The position numbers were made by a program, and so were the translations under genes. Below the pieces are notes generated by a model. The model searched no databases, had not been told where the DNA came from, and saw nothing but the letters and a program-made list of their open reading frames with translations. DNA of 28,479 nt from Planctomycetota bacterium. GTDB taxonomy: Bacteria > Planctomycetota > Planctomycetia > Pirellulales > Pirellulaceae. Location of the stretch: assembly GCA_026692885.1 (NCBI GenBank), contig JAPLNJ010000387.1, positions 1 to 28,479 on the forward strand, given 5' to 3'. Shown in pieces: positions 1 to 7,558 of the stretch; the first letter of the stretch is position 1; the number at the start of each line of letters is the position of its first letter.

Positions 1-837
1 AGGCCGCACCTTCGTGAGCACCGTGTTCCACTTCCCTTCCCCGTCCAGGGACTGATCCGAAGCGATGGCGACCGTCTGGTCGAGCATGCTCAATAGATTC
101 CATTTCCGCCACGTCGGGGAACTCTCGACCAAAGGTTCAATCGTCGTGCTGGCATTCCTCAGCGTTTCGATGAGCATGGGATCCCGGTCCGTGGTTTGCT
201 GGAGCAGACGCTCTCGGAGCACGGAAAGGTTGTCAGGCCACAGCTCGTGCGCGCGTTTCAATTCCTCCCTTGCTCGTGCCTTGACCTCCGCATTCCCCGA
301 AAGTCGCCCGGCTTGAAACAGCTCGTACCAAAGAACCGGATCGTCGGGCCTCAGGTCCACGGCTCGGTTCCGTTCTTCCAGGGAGCGGCGTTCGTCGGGC
401 ACCAAGCGAGCAAACTTGGAAGCCAATACATGACTCGTGGCCGAATCGTCAGCAACCTGCAGCAAGCGACTTACGGCTTGTTCTGCCTTTTCGACGATCT
501 GTCGATGGACCAAGTCTCCAGCTTGCGCGCTAAAGGCCGGCGATTTCAAAAGCAGGATGTAGGCGACCACGAGGTTCGCGTGGGCCAGCGGATCGGCCGG
601 AAGCTCCTCGGCAAGTTTTTCGAATAGAGCGATGCTCGCCCCAACTTTCTCGCTCTCCAGTTCTGCAATGGCTTGGTTCTTCTGTTGAATCAAACGCAGG
701 ACTTCCTCCGCCGAGCGAGGTGCCTCCTGGACGGAGGGCCGTGCCTGCGGGGGCATCTCGGAAGTCCGCGGCTTTCGGCACCCGGGAAGAACCGTTACTG
801 CAAGGACGATGGCGAGTAGTGTGAAGTGGAGTCTCAT
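1..837 (-). CDS. Lipoprotein with TPR-like helices, 3' end outside window
   Basis: An open frame of 279 codons starts at the ATG ending at 837 and runs off the left edge without a stop, so only the N-terminal part is seen. Residues 1-20 form a lipoprotein signal peptide ending in a lipobox (LPGC, Cys20), so export and lipid anchoring are likely. The rest is rich in Ala, Leu and Glu. It contains helix pairs typical of tetratricopeptide-like repeats, for example around LPADPLAHANLVVAYILL and LRPDDPVLWYELFQAGRL. Planctomycete CRTAC1/ASPIC proteins (TPR region followed by FG-GAP repeats) often begin this way, but that C-terminal part cannot be checked here. The start lies 6 bases after the stop of the sulfatase remnant, so it is probably co-transcribed with it and with the DUF6807 gene. 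No good Shine-Dalgarno is visible, which suggests coupling or leaderless initiation. Confidence 0.75.
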   Translation of the reverse strand, partial: MRLHFTLLAIVLAVTVLPGCRKPRTSEMPPQARPSVQEAPRSAEEVLRLIQQKNQAIAELESEKVGASIALFEKLAEELPADPLAHANLVVAYILLLKSPAFSAQAGDLVHRQIVEKAEQAVSRLLQVADDSATSHVLASKFARLVPDERRSLEERNRAVDLRPDDPVLWYELFQAGRLSGNAEVKARAREELKRAHELWPDNLSVLRERLLQQTTDRDPMLIETLRNASTTIEPLVESSPTWRKWNLLSMLDQTVAIASDQSLDGEGKWNTVLTKVRP

Positions 838-843
838 AAGGAA

Positions 844-1063
844 CTATTTCTGCGCGACGGCTTTGGCTTGCTTGGCGGCAGCGAAGGCTTTCCAAGCTCT
901 CTTGACATCGGGGGCCTGGGCGAAGAGATAACAACCCACGTGCGGCGCGCTGTGGTCATCGGACTGGATGAGCAGAATGTTCAGCGTGTCCGCCTTCACC
1001 TCGGCGGCCGGCAGGGCCGGCCACCAACAGCAAAACGGTGATCAACGCAAATGCTCGTTGCAT
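844..1063 (-). pseudogene. Sulfatase remnant: N-terminus joined to a short tail
   Basis: Reading from the ATG ending at 1063, a hydrophobic signal peptide (MQRAFALITVLLLVAGPAG) is followed by a frame change near 1000-1005. The next frame gives the classic arylsulfatase opening NILLIQSDDHSAPHVGCY, whose paired Asp residues are calcium ligands in the family. Directly after this comes a lysine/alanine-rich tail of about 26 residues ending at the TAG at 844-846. A normal sulfatase has roughly 400-450 more residues, including the CxPSR formylglycine motif, and none of that is present. The gene has therefore lost its core and is also frameshifted, so it cannot make an enzyme. It lies between the DUF6807 gene and the lipoprotein gene on the same strand, so the operon survived the deletion. 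Confidence 0.75.
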
Positions 1064-1124
1064 GGCTTTCCTTTCAGATTGGACACGGTCTGTAGCTTGC
1101 TCTCGGCGGCCCGCGGGGCCCATG

Positions 1125-2081
1125 TCATACGGCCCATTCCCGGTAAATTCGCTCGACCTCTGCCTCCTTCGTGTCTCCCGCGAAGAGGAGCACTCGGTAT
1201 TTGAGCGAGACCGATTGGCCGGCCGCCAATTCCCAGGGTTTGTCGAGGAAGTTCATCGGCGTCGGAGAAATGAAGCCGTAGTCGCGGGTGAACCATGGCG
1301 CGGGCGCCCAGGGGTTCCTCGGATGATCCAACAGCGCGATCCCTTCGACTACTCCCGGATTTCCTTGGCGTTTGCCAAAGTAGGCGCACCAGGCCGCCGA
1401 CTGGCCGAATGTCGCCTGCTCGCCTTCCTGTCCGTGGGAGTTCACCAGCGTACCGCCACCCCAGGGGGTGATGTCGCGAGCTGCCCGTAAGGCAAATAAC
1501 GAATGGTTGGTCTTCAGAACCGTCGTGTCCACAATCGCGGTCCAGGTGATGCTGGCGTCGATGATGCGCAACCGCGGCCCGGCGATGGAAATTCGGAATT
1601 GTCGCTGATCACGCATCACGGCCGTCTCGCCCGGCTTGTGCCAGTCGCAGTCATCCAAGATCTCTGCCGAATCCGACGTGCACGCCCCCAGCTTCGGCCC
1701 GCTGGAGATGATCTGGCCCGCGGCGACCTCGCTTTGCCAGTAATTGCCGCCGTTGACCCTGTCACAGGCGAAAAGCAGGGAACGGTGATGCGGATAGGAC
1801 GAGCCGCTTTCAGTGGTCAACGAGAGGCCCGAGACGGGACCGCTGAGCGGATAGAAGTAGGGGTACTTCTGCGTGGGATGCGCCCGATAGCAGGTGACCG
1901 GTTCGTCGGCCCAGCGGATCCAGATCTGCGGCCCGAAGGGGTAGGCCGTCAGTCTCTCCGAACCGGGCTGAGGTAGAATTCCCGGCTGGTCGGCAGGAGC
2001 GGCGAGTCCAAAGACCGCCGGCGATGTTCCGGCGGCCAAAGCCCCCATGAGAAAACCGCGACGTGATAGATGATAGATCAT
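1125..2081 (-). CDS. DUF6807 (PmoA-like) exported protein with Tat signal
   Basis: This is a 318-residue protein. The N-terminus MIYHLSRRGFLMGALAAG is a twin-arginine signal, so it is probably exported folded. The body shows the hallmark of the DUF6807 family (PF14100, once mislabelled methane oxygenase PmoA): paired histidines at 98-99 in the segment PHHRSLLFACDRVNGGNYW. Later motifs are TPWGGGTLVNSHGQ and a C-terminal region reading GFISPTPMNFLDKPW. The biochemical role of the family is unsettled. In planctomycetes and Bacteroidota it travels with sugar oxidoreductases, sulfatases and glycosidases, which fits this neighbourhood. The start ATG overlaps the stop of the upstream glycosidase remnant by 4 bases (ATGA), suggesting former translational coupling. 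The sulfatase remnant follows about 60 bases downstream. Confidence 0.85.
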   Translation of the reverse strand: MIYHLSRRGFLMGALAAGTSPAVFGLAAPADQPGILPQPGSERLTAYPFGPQIWIRWADEPVTCYRAHPTQKYPYFYPLSGPVSGLSLTTESGSSYPHHRSLLFACDRVNGGNYWQSEVAAGQIISSGPKLGACTSDSAEILDDCDWHKPGETAVMRDQRQFRISIAGPRLRIIDASITWTAIVDTTVLKTNHSLFALRAARDITPWGGGTLVNSHGQEGEQATFGQSAAWCAYFGKRQGNPGVVEGIALLDHPRNPWAPAPWFTRDYGFISPTPMNFLDKPWELAAGQSVSLKYRVLLFAGDTKEAEVERIYREWAV

Positions 2082-2274
2082 TTGGTACGCTCCGAGAATT
2101 GGTACGCTCCAAGGAAAGGAACAGCGGACAATAGATTGTCGATGTTGCGCGGCGGCTTACAAGACTCCACAGCGCCCAGGTCGAGGAATAGGCGGCCGTT
2201 TTTTCCCGACACATCCGCCTCGGTGAGCGTGAGCGACTGGCGATAAACCCACGGCTTGGCCGAGGTCGTAAGGG
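2078..2274 (-). pseudogene. Fragment of a glycosidase beta-sandwich domain (GH106/GH2-like)
   Basis: In the minus-strand frame ending at the TGA at 2078-2080, residues read TTSAKPWVYRQSLTLTEADV and then SGKNGRLFLDLGAVE. This resembles the sugar-binding beta-sandwich found in GH2 and at the C-terminus of GH106-type enzymes (W/Y-R-x-x-F/L-x-L ... LDLG-x-V). The frame has no start codon of its own and emerges from the palindromic repeat at 2287-2349. After GAVE it continues into a segment I do not recognise (about 28 residues) before stopping inside the start codon of the DUF6807 gene. I read it as the decayed tail of a larger glycosidase once upstream in the operon. The family call is by eye only. 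Confidence 0.45.
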
Positions 2275-2286
2275 CCCAGAATCGCA

Positions 2287-2349
2287 GCTGAATTCGCCAG
2301 AATCCAGGGGATTTTCGAGGACGTGGACCTGAATTCTGGCGAATTCAGC
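2287..2349. repeat. 19-bp inverted repeat with GAATTC cores
   Basis: Arms at 2287-2305 (gctgaattcgccagaatcc) and 2331-2349 (gaattctggcgaattcagc) are reverse complements with a single mismatch and are separated by 25 bases. The arms can form a strong hairpin on either strand. It lies in the 497-base gap between the DUF6807 gene and the restriction gene. That gap otherwise holds the glycosidase fragment and the 137-bp element. It is probably a dispersed REP-like unit. Confidence 0.7.
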
Positions 2350-2414
2350 CACATTCCGAGGACGACCGGGTGCGCCGATTCGGGATCTTCCTGGGCCACG
2401 ACGCGGGACTCCCC

Positions 2415-2551
2415 AGGCGAGCGGAAGGAAATAACTTACCCAACCCGATGTAGGATGATCTTCCCGTAAGACGGCCCTCCGAGGCCGTCCACTGCGTCCC
2501 GCAGGTTGGTTTACCAGACGGCCTCGGAGGGCCGTCCTACGGGTAAGTTAT
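2415..2551 (+). repeat. 137-bp MITE-like element, copy A
   Basis: This matches 10530-10666 at 136 of 137 positions; the only difference I found is taggatgatc versus taggatggtc. The element is internally palindromic. It carries perfect 10-bp inverted termini (ataacttacc / ggtaagttat) and long inner arms built on gacggccctccgaggccgtc. No transposase is encoded. The near identity points to recent spread or to gene conversion. Copy A lies just past the 3' end of the restriction gene. A frame beginning MVYQTASEGRPTGKL is created by each copy and is not a real gene. Confidence 0.85.
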
Positions 2552-2578
2552 TTCCCCGGCGTGGCTTCGTCTCGACAC

Positions 2579-5380
2579 CTACTTCTCAACTCCATCCGTG
2601 GACGCCTCGACAATCCGGATTTCGTCATCGGTCAGTCCGTAAAGTCTGTATACGAGGTGATCAATATGCCGATCCGTCGCCTCGATGTGACGTCGAATCA
2701 CACCTCGCTGCGCGGCGGACTTTGCCCCCGCAAACTGCTCGTTCAAAGTCAATATGGAATCGACAAGGGACACCATATTCTCGACGGCTTCACCGCTCGC
2801 TTTGGGAACAATGAGCTTGTCATGCGATCCGGGCGTAGCATGTATGAGTCCCCCTCCGAGTGCCTGATCTATCACGTAGGACGCAAAGTAGAAACGCTCC
2901 AAATTGGAGTTAATCACGCCGAGTATGAATTTCAGCGGAAGGTCCGCCTTGGGTCTGGTGTTAGTCACGATCCCGTGCGGCACAACACACGCCAAACTCT
3001 GCTCAACGTAGAACTCGCGATCATCGTAGGTCGCCACAAGACTTGGCTTTGAAAGCATTGTTTGCGAAACGATCTTAGGCGTCTCAAATAGCTCAGGCGA
3101 GCGGGGACTATACATCTCCGCAGGCAGGTATCGGATGAACCGCCGTGTCCACGACACGGCATATCTCCCGATGTTCCTTCCTTCGAGGTATGGTCTTGCT
3201 TGTTTGACGTCCGCATGCGATGTAACAAGACGTTCTTTCCCCCCCTGTCCCTTTCCTTTCGCGCATGAACGGAGACCGAAAGTGGAATAGCACAAGTCCT
3301 TCAAAACCCAGCTTTGCTTGCGAAGTTTGTCGCAAAGATCACGCACTGGAGAAAGCAGTTCCACTTTGAGGCTGAGGCCCGGATTGCGATGCACCTTCGA
3401 TTGCGCCCATCGCCTTACTGCACCATCCGCCAGTTCGTGGGGCGTTCTTGGGACCCGTATTCTGATCGTCCCGTCGACGCCATCGATTCGGTCGCAGGTG
3501 AGAATGCAGTTCTTTACCGTGGCGCCTTCAAATACTTTAAGGTGCGAAAGGTCAGCTAGCTCGCGAACGTGAGTGTGGGAAAGAAGGTAACGTCGCAGGC
3601 TTTCACAATTCGGCTGGTGTAGCGTCTGGATGGGCACGATCAACGAAATAGACCCGTTATCCTTGACGAGTCCGGCAGCTCTCTCAAAAAAGAGAAGGTA
3701 GATGTCCCAGACATGCGTGGCGCATTGGTAGTTTTCCTCTAGATAGCGTGCCTGACTGGGGTACAATTCTTTGAACGTACGGACCCGAATGTAGGGTGGG
3801 TTGCCGATGACGCAATCAAATCCTCCGACTTTCATGGCGTCCACAAAACCCTGTTCCCAGTCGAATGCGTTTGCGACGTTCATAGCCTCATTGTCGAAGG
3901 CGAATCTGCCGGTCAAATAGTCTGACCCAATCAGGGAATTTCCGCACTTAATATTCTTCGCCAAGTTTGGCAGGGCGCGGTGAAAGAGGAGCCTGAGTTG
4001 GAGCGAAAGGGTGGCGTCGTTCTCGCCCTCTAACGCCTTGAGCAGCAGCGATAGTTTGGTGACTTCTACCGCCTGCGCGTCGATGTCAACGCCAAACAGG
4101 TGCGTCGTTAGAATGCGTTTGCGTTCTTCGATGGTCAGACGCCACTCGTGTTGACGCGGCTCCTGGTACACGGCCCGCTTGTGCTTGTCCGGTCTGTGTT
4201 CCAAGTACCACTTCAGGCAGTGGTCCAAGAGATACTGATAGGCCCCCAACAAGAAGGAACCGCTGCCGCAGGCCATGTCGAGTACGCGCACAGGCGACTT
4301 GCCGCGACCGCCTGCCAGTTGCGTCGGACTCTGGCCTTCGATCTTTCGGCCGACGGTTTGCTTGACGATGTAATCCACAATGTAGGACGGCGTGTAGTAG
4401 ACGCCGCCAGCCTTGCGCACCTCTGGCTTCTCTTCGACCTTGGCTTGGTGGCCCGCCGTCAGCCGAATGACTTTTCCCAGAAACCGCTCGTAGACGGTGC
4501 CCAGGATCTCCACCGGCAACACGCGGAAGTCGTAAGGGGAGCCGTAGGCAAAATACAGGCTTTGGATGATCGGCTTGAACACTTTGTCATCGACAGACAA
4601 TTTGGGCGTGATCTTGTCGGGAGCCTCGGAGCCGCCCGCTTCCTTCTCGAAATGGAACAGGCCCGAGTTGTACTTCTCATCCGCCCGGCGACATACCTCC
4701 CGCATGAACCGGGCGTAGATGTCGTCCCGCTCGCCCAACTTGAGCAGTTGCTCGTAGGGTTCCAGGCCGCGGTCTTCGGCCATGCGCAGGAAGACCACCC
4801 GGTTGATTGTGAGTTGCACGGCCGCGTTCAAGTCCTCCGACGAAATCTCCACGTTGCGCAAGGCGATGTTGCGGGCCAGCGCTGGGTATTCCTGAAACCC
4901 AAAGGTTTGGATACGGGCGTGGCTGGCCTTGTCGGTAGGCGTCGGCCGGGTCGTGCAATCGTAGACGCCCCATTCCTCAAAGTCGGTCAGGATCGACACG
5001 CCGACCTTGGCGTTCCAGCCGTAGCGTCGCAGTTGGTAGGCGGGGGCGGGGTCCCCCTGAATATTGACGCCACACTTCCTGGCCTCAGCGTAGAACTTAG
5101 TCAGCGTGCCAGCGCGGAAGGCGTAATCCGGGGCTTTCGGTTGGCCTTCCACGTCCAAGCTGTCTTCGGGAATGACCTCTCGGTACTGGGGGGCCGCCAT
5201 CGCAGCGTTCGCCACGTCCCAGCCCAAGGCAGCGAAGAAGGGGTCAATTAGCGACTGGCGAACATGCGCCTCCTTGACGTCGGCTTCGCGGTACTTATCG
5301 CGGTTGGTAGCAAAATGCCGACAAAGTTCGGCTATCGCGGCTTGACCCTGTTCCAACGTCTTGGGAGTGCTGGTCTTCAT
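2579..5380 (-). CDS. Type IIG (Eco57I-like) restriction-modification enzyme
   Basis: This single polypeptide of 933 residues combines nuclease, adenine methyltransferase and target recognition. The N-terminal nuclease region resembles PD-(D/E)XK type IIG/type I R domains, with PD at 84-85 and EARK at 99-102, followed by YQLRRYGWNAKVGVSILTDF. Methyltransferase motif X is GGVYYTPSYIVDYIV (325-339). The SAM-binding motif I is VLDMACGSGSF (366-376) and motif IV is NPPY (527-530). The C-terminal third should be the recognition domain (TaqI-C-like). Length is normal for the class and the frame is unbroken. I chose the ATG ending at 5380. A longer frame from 5398 begins with TTG and adds only six residues. 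The usual E-x-K of the nuclease appears as E-A-R, so cleavage activity is uncertain. The gene stands alone, with repeats on both sides, which suggests acquisition. Confidence 0.88.
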   Translation of the reverse strand: MKTSTPKTLEQGQAAIAELCRHFATNRDKYREADVKEAHVRQSLIDPFFAALGWDVANAAMAAPQYREVIPEDSLDVEGQPKAPDYAFRAGTLTKFYAEARKCGVNIQGDPAPAYQLRRYGWNAKVGVSILTDFEEWGVYDCTTRPTPTDKASHARIQTFGFQEYPALARNIALRNVEISSEDLNAAVQLTINRVVFLRMAEDRGLEPYEQLLKLGERDDIYARFMREVCRRADEKYNSGLFHFEKEAGGSEAPDKITPKLSVDDKVFKPIIQSLYFAYGSPYDFRVLPVEILGTVYERFLGKVIRLTAGHQAKVEEKPEVRKAGGVYYTPSYIVDYIVKQTVGRKIEGQSPTQLAGGRGKSPVRVLDMACGSGSFLLGAYQYLLDHCLKWYLEHRPDKHKRAVYQEPRQHEWRLTIEERKRILTTHLFGVDIDAQAVEVTKLSLLLKALEGENDATLSLQLRLLFHRALPNLAKNIKCGNSLIGSDYLTGRFAFDNEAMNVANAFDWEQGFVDAMKVGGFDCVIGNPPYIRVRTFKELYPSQARYLEENYQCATHVWDIYLLFFERAAGLVKDNGSISLIVPIQTLHQPNCESLRRYLLSHTHVRELADLSHLKVFEGATVKNCILTCDRIDGVDGTIRIRVPRTPHELADGAVRRWAQSKVHRNPGLSLKVELLSPVRDLCDKLRKQSWVLKDLCYSTFGLRSCAKGKGQGGKERLVTSHADVKQARPYLEGRNIGRYAVSWTRRFIRYLPAEMYSPRSPELFETPKIVSQTMLSKPSLVATYDDREFYVEQSLACVVPHGIVTNTRPKADLPLKFILGVINSNLERFYFASYVIDQALGGGLIHATPGSHDKLIVPKASGEAVENMVSLVDSILTLNEQFAGAKSAAQRGVIRRHIEATDRHIDHLVYRLYGLTDDEIRIVEASTDGVEK

Positions 5381-5425
5381 GCCGACAAGGTATCCCAACT
5401 GCAGTGGCCGTCAAGACGGTCGCAG

Positions 5426-5518
5426 CTACCCGTACTGGATGGCCTCGCGGTAAAGTTCATCGAACGACCACAGATGGTCGGCGATCCGGCCGGTAGCAAC
5501 GCTTACGAAATAGCTTCC
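5426..5518 (-). other. Small coding-like tail within a dispersed repeat
   Basis: On the minus strand a short frame reads GSYFVSVATGRIADHLWSFD, then ELYREAIQYG and a stop. A TGA precedes it, so it cannot be an independent gene. The first half matches, in inverted orientation, the repeat sequence at 6100-6142, which also translates to SYFVGVA. It may be the C-terminal end of a lost transposase, but I cannot place the family. Nothing else gene-like is visible between 5399 and 5675. Confidence 0.3.
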
Positions 5519-5675
5519 TCATTCCAACAAGCCAGCCGTTGATCGCTGGCCGAAGGTTCCGGTTCTGCGAGTTGGATGCCACGGGCTCGCCCCGTGGAGG
5601 CTTCGCCGCCGCGGGCGAGGCGGGAGTGGGATCCGCGTGTGGGTAGCAAGAAACGGAAGTATCCCCCGGCCAAGA

Positions 5676-5718
5676 CCTCGTCGTTATACACAAGATCTTC
5701 GCCCCGATAGGGGCAGCC
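5676..5718 (+). repeat. Partial copy of the hairpin repeat
   Basis: The 18 bases cctcgtcgttatacacaa (5676-5693) recur exactly at the right edge of the window (28462-28479). They are followed by the hairpin cgccccgataggggc, which also opens the larger repeats at 5831 and 28095. This looks like a partial or degenerate copy of the same family. Confidence 0.65.
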
Positions 5719-5830
5719 TAGGGCGATGCAAAGTTGGGGTTGAGATGGGAAATTGGCACGGTGGCAAGGGCGAGAGCCTGTTTCGCTGCTTACCGCGAAA
5801 AGGCGCACATGACAAATCGAGACAACGCCC

Positions 5831-6095
5831 TGATCCTGATCCACATGTCTTCGCCCCGATAGGGGCAGCCACATAGCAGCCCAGGGCAAAGCGGAGCGGC
5901 GTTCGCCGCGTAGCGCCGCCCTGGGTTATGCGAGGATTGAGAACACTAGCCCTGAAGGGGCGAAACAAGCCTTGGTCACGTCTGACGAACGATACGCGTG
6001 AGAGGAACCGATTTGTTTCGCCCTTTCAGGGCTACCGAGAAGAGTCGATACCGTACCCAGGGCGTCGCTCCGCGGCTGTCGCCGCTACGCCCTGG
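5831..6095 (+). repeat. Mosaic hairpin repeat, copy 1
   Basis: This stretch of about 265 bases matches 28095-28344 in the same orientation. Shared blocks are a cgccccgataggggc hairpin, a cagcccagggc / gccctggg hairpin, and a long pairing between agccctgaaggggcgaaac (near 5950) and gtttcgccctttcagggct (near 6015). A further cccagggcgtcgct hairpin follows. Copy 1 has an extra GC-rich insertion of about 15 bases near 5895-5910. Repeats of this style are common between planctomycete genes. Function is unknown; transcript ends or REP-type elements are possible. Confidence 0.8.
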
Positions 6096-6269
6096 ACGCG
6101 GAAGTTATTTCGTGGGCGTGGCTATTTCCCGGCCGGATCGCCAATCCGTCCCACCGTTAGTCGTTCAACTTCTTCCCGCGTGGGCGCTAACGCGTTGGCT
6201 GGCGTGCGGGGAAGAGGGTCGCTGCTAGGCCGACGAAGGAGCGGTCGTCATTAAACACGGAATGCCAAC

Positions 6270-7478
6270 CTACAGGCGGTCCCGGTTCCGCGCGCGGAAA
6301 TCCTGGACCTTGCGTTCGGTCTCGCTGCCCAGTTTCTGTTTTGCCAGGAACTCGCAAGCTCGCCTGGCGATGAAGAAATCGTCTCCGGCCAGCAATCGTG
6401 AGACGTCGGATTCCGTCTTGGCGGAACAGTACTTCCGCTGCTCGAGCATTCTCAAGATCAGATGGATCTGGAAGTACGAGAGCTGATCCAGGTAGCTCGT
6501 GAGTTCCTCCAAGGTCGGTCGGGGCAGTTCCGGCTCGCCCGCCAGGAAGTCCAGGACCACCGGGCTGTGCACGCGACTCATGCGGCAGGCTGACCGGATG
6601 AGGTGGGCGTAGAGTTCTTCCTTGTTGCCGACGGCGCTTTTCAGGAACCGCAGGGATGTGGTGCTGTGTTCGCGATCGCCGGTCTCCACCACATGCAACA
6701 CGTCATTCATGAACTGGACATCCGACGGATGGTGCTTCGCGACGTACTTGAGAGCGAAATCAACGCACGTGCGATCGGTGGAACGCAGGAGCTGCTTTAG
6801 ATAAGCCGGCGTGCAACTCTGCTCGGTGAGCTGGCACAACTCCTGAACCAGCTGGCCATTGGCCCACTGCCACATGACCCACGTCGTATACGCGGCGTGT
6901 TCGACGACCGATTCCTGTACGGTCAAGGGCGTCGCTCCCGACCAGCCGTCGATCCCCGGCGTCTCATTCACGGGTTTCGCCAGGAAGGCCAGCGACTGTC
7001 TGGCGAGAATGGAACCGCGGTCCTTGAGGATGCGGTCAAGCTTCGCGTAGTCCTCCGCGGTAAACGGCTCATGTTCCCTCTTCGTCAACGGTCTAGCGGG
7101 CGGATATTCGAGGCGATCGTAGTAGCCCACGGCGTTCCAGTGCATGGTGACTTCGACCGTCCGGCACTTCTTGTCCATACACACGTCGGTCGTGATCCGC
7201 ACCGCGTAGCCGACGGGAAACCCGTTCCGGTCCCTGGGCTGAGCGACTTTCAGAACGCGGGGAGGCGCCGCTGGGAAGGCCGGATCAGCGATTTCCACTT
7301 GGTAGACGACCGGTGGTGGCGTGCCGTCCGCCGCTGCCGCAGCGTCAGGCGGACCTTCGCCTATCGCTCGGCCACAACCGGCCACGCTGGTCAGGCACAC
7401 CAAGGCCACATGCCAGCGGAGCACGCTGCCCAACGCGTTGGCTCGAGGCACGACAGCAACGCAGGGGTTAAAAGGCAT
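6270..7478 (-). CDS. Lipoprotein with a DxxSGAT flavinylation-like motif
   Basis: From the ATG ending at 7478 the protein has 402 residues. A signal peptide ends in the lipobox VAGC (Cys35), so it should be lipid-anchored outside the cytoplasm. Around residues 85-185 a region with a Cys pair (DVCMDKKCRTVEV) leads to IDGWSGAT (about 176-183). This matches the Dxx(S/T)GAT motif that ends FMN_bind domains, where ApbE attaches FMN to the last Thr. The C-terminal half is helical with repeat-like stretches and several Cys. It may be HEAT-like. The reading frame extends upstream to an ATG at 7562 that overlaps the stop of the FAD oxidoreductase gene (ATGA). Using that start would put 28 extra residues before the signal peptide, so I prefer 7478, though the ribosome site there is weak. 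Function is otherwise unknown. Confidence 0.7.
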   Translation of the reverse strand: MPFNPCVAVVPRANALGSVLRWHVALVCLTSVAGCGRAIGEGPPDAAAAADGTPPPVVYQVEIADPAFPAAPPRVLKVAQPRDRNGFPVGYAVRITTDVCMDKKCRTVEVTMHWNAVGYYDRLEYPPARPLTKREHEPFTAEDYAKLDRILKDRGSILARQSLAFLAKPVNETPGIDGWSGATPLTVQESVVEHAAYTTWVMWQWANGQLVQELCQLTEQSCTPAYLKQLLRSTDRTCVDFALKYVAKHHPSDVQFMNDVLHVVETGDREHSTTSLRFLKSAVGNKEELYAHLIRSACRMSRVHSPVVLDFLAGEPELPRPTLEELTSYLDQLSYFQIHLILRMLEQRKYCSAKTESDVSRLLAGDDFFIARRACEFLAKQKLGSETERKVQDFRARNRDRL

Positions 7479-7558
7479 GCCACGATTTCCGGAAGTCTTG
7501 TGGGAGGAAGCCATCGGCTCGACCGGTTGTAATCGGCGATCCTGGGACCTGCCGCGTG

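Larger units (their letters stand above)
5480..6142. repeat. Unit bounded by about 40-bp imperfect inverted arms
   Basis: The minus strand of 5480-5518 aligns with the plus strand of 6100-6142. Both begin ggaag(c/t)tatttcgt and both end ccggccggatcgcc; the right arm has 4 extra bases. The enclosed 660 bases hold hairpin repeats and no convincing gene. The 20-bp core ggaagttatttcgtgggcgt (6100-6119) occurs again, inverted, at 28382-28401. The arrangement resembles a non-autonomous mobile unit or a repeat mosaic. This unit and its flanks account for the whole 5381-6269 gap. Confidence 0.55.

Noticed and set aside
530..934. Minus-strand frame of 134 codons at the left end
   Set aside because: It is out of frame with the lipoprotein gene, whose signal peptide and lipobox identify the true frame over the same bases.
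2506..2814. Open frame starting MVYQTASEGRPTGKL
   Set aside because: It begins with TTG inside the 137-bp repeat and the same start appears in copy B at 10621. It then runs antisense to the restriction gene, so it is repeat-derived.
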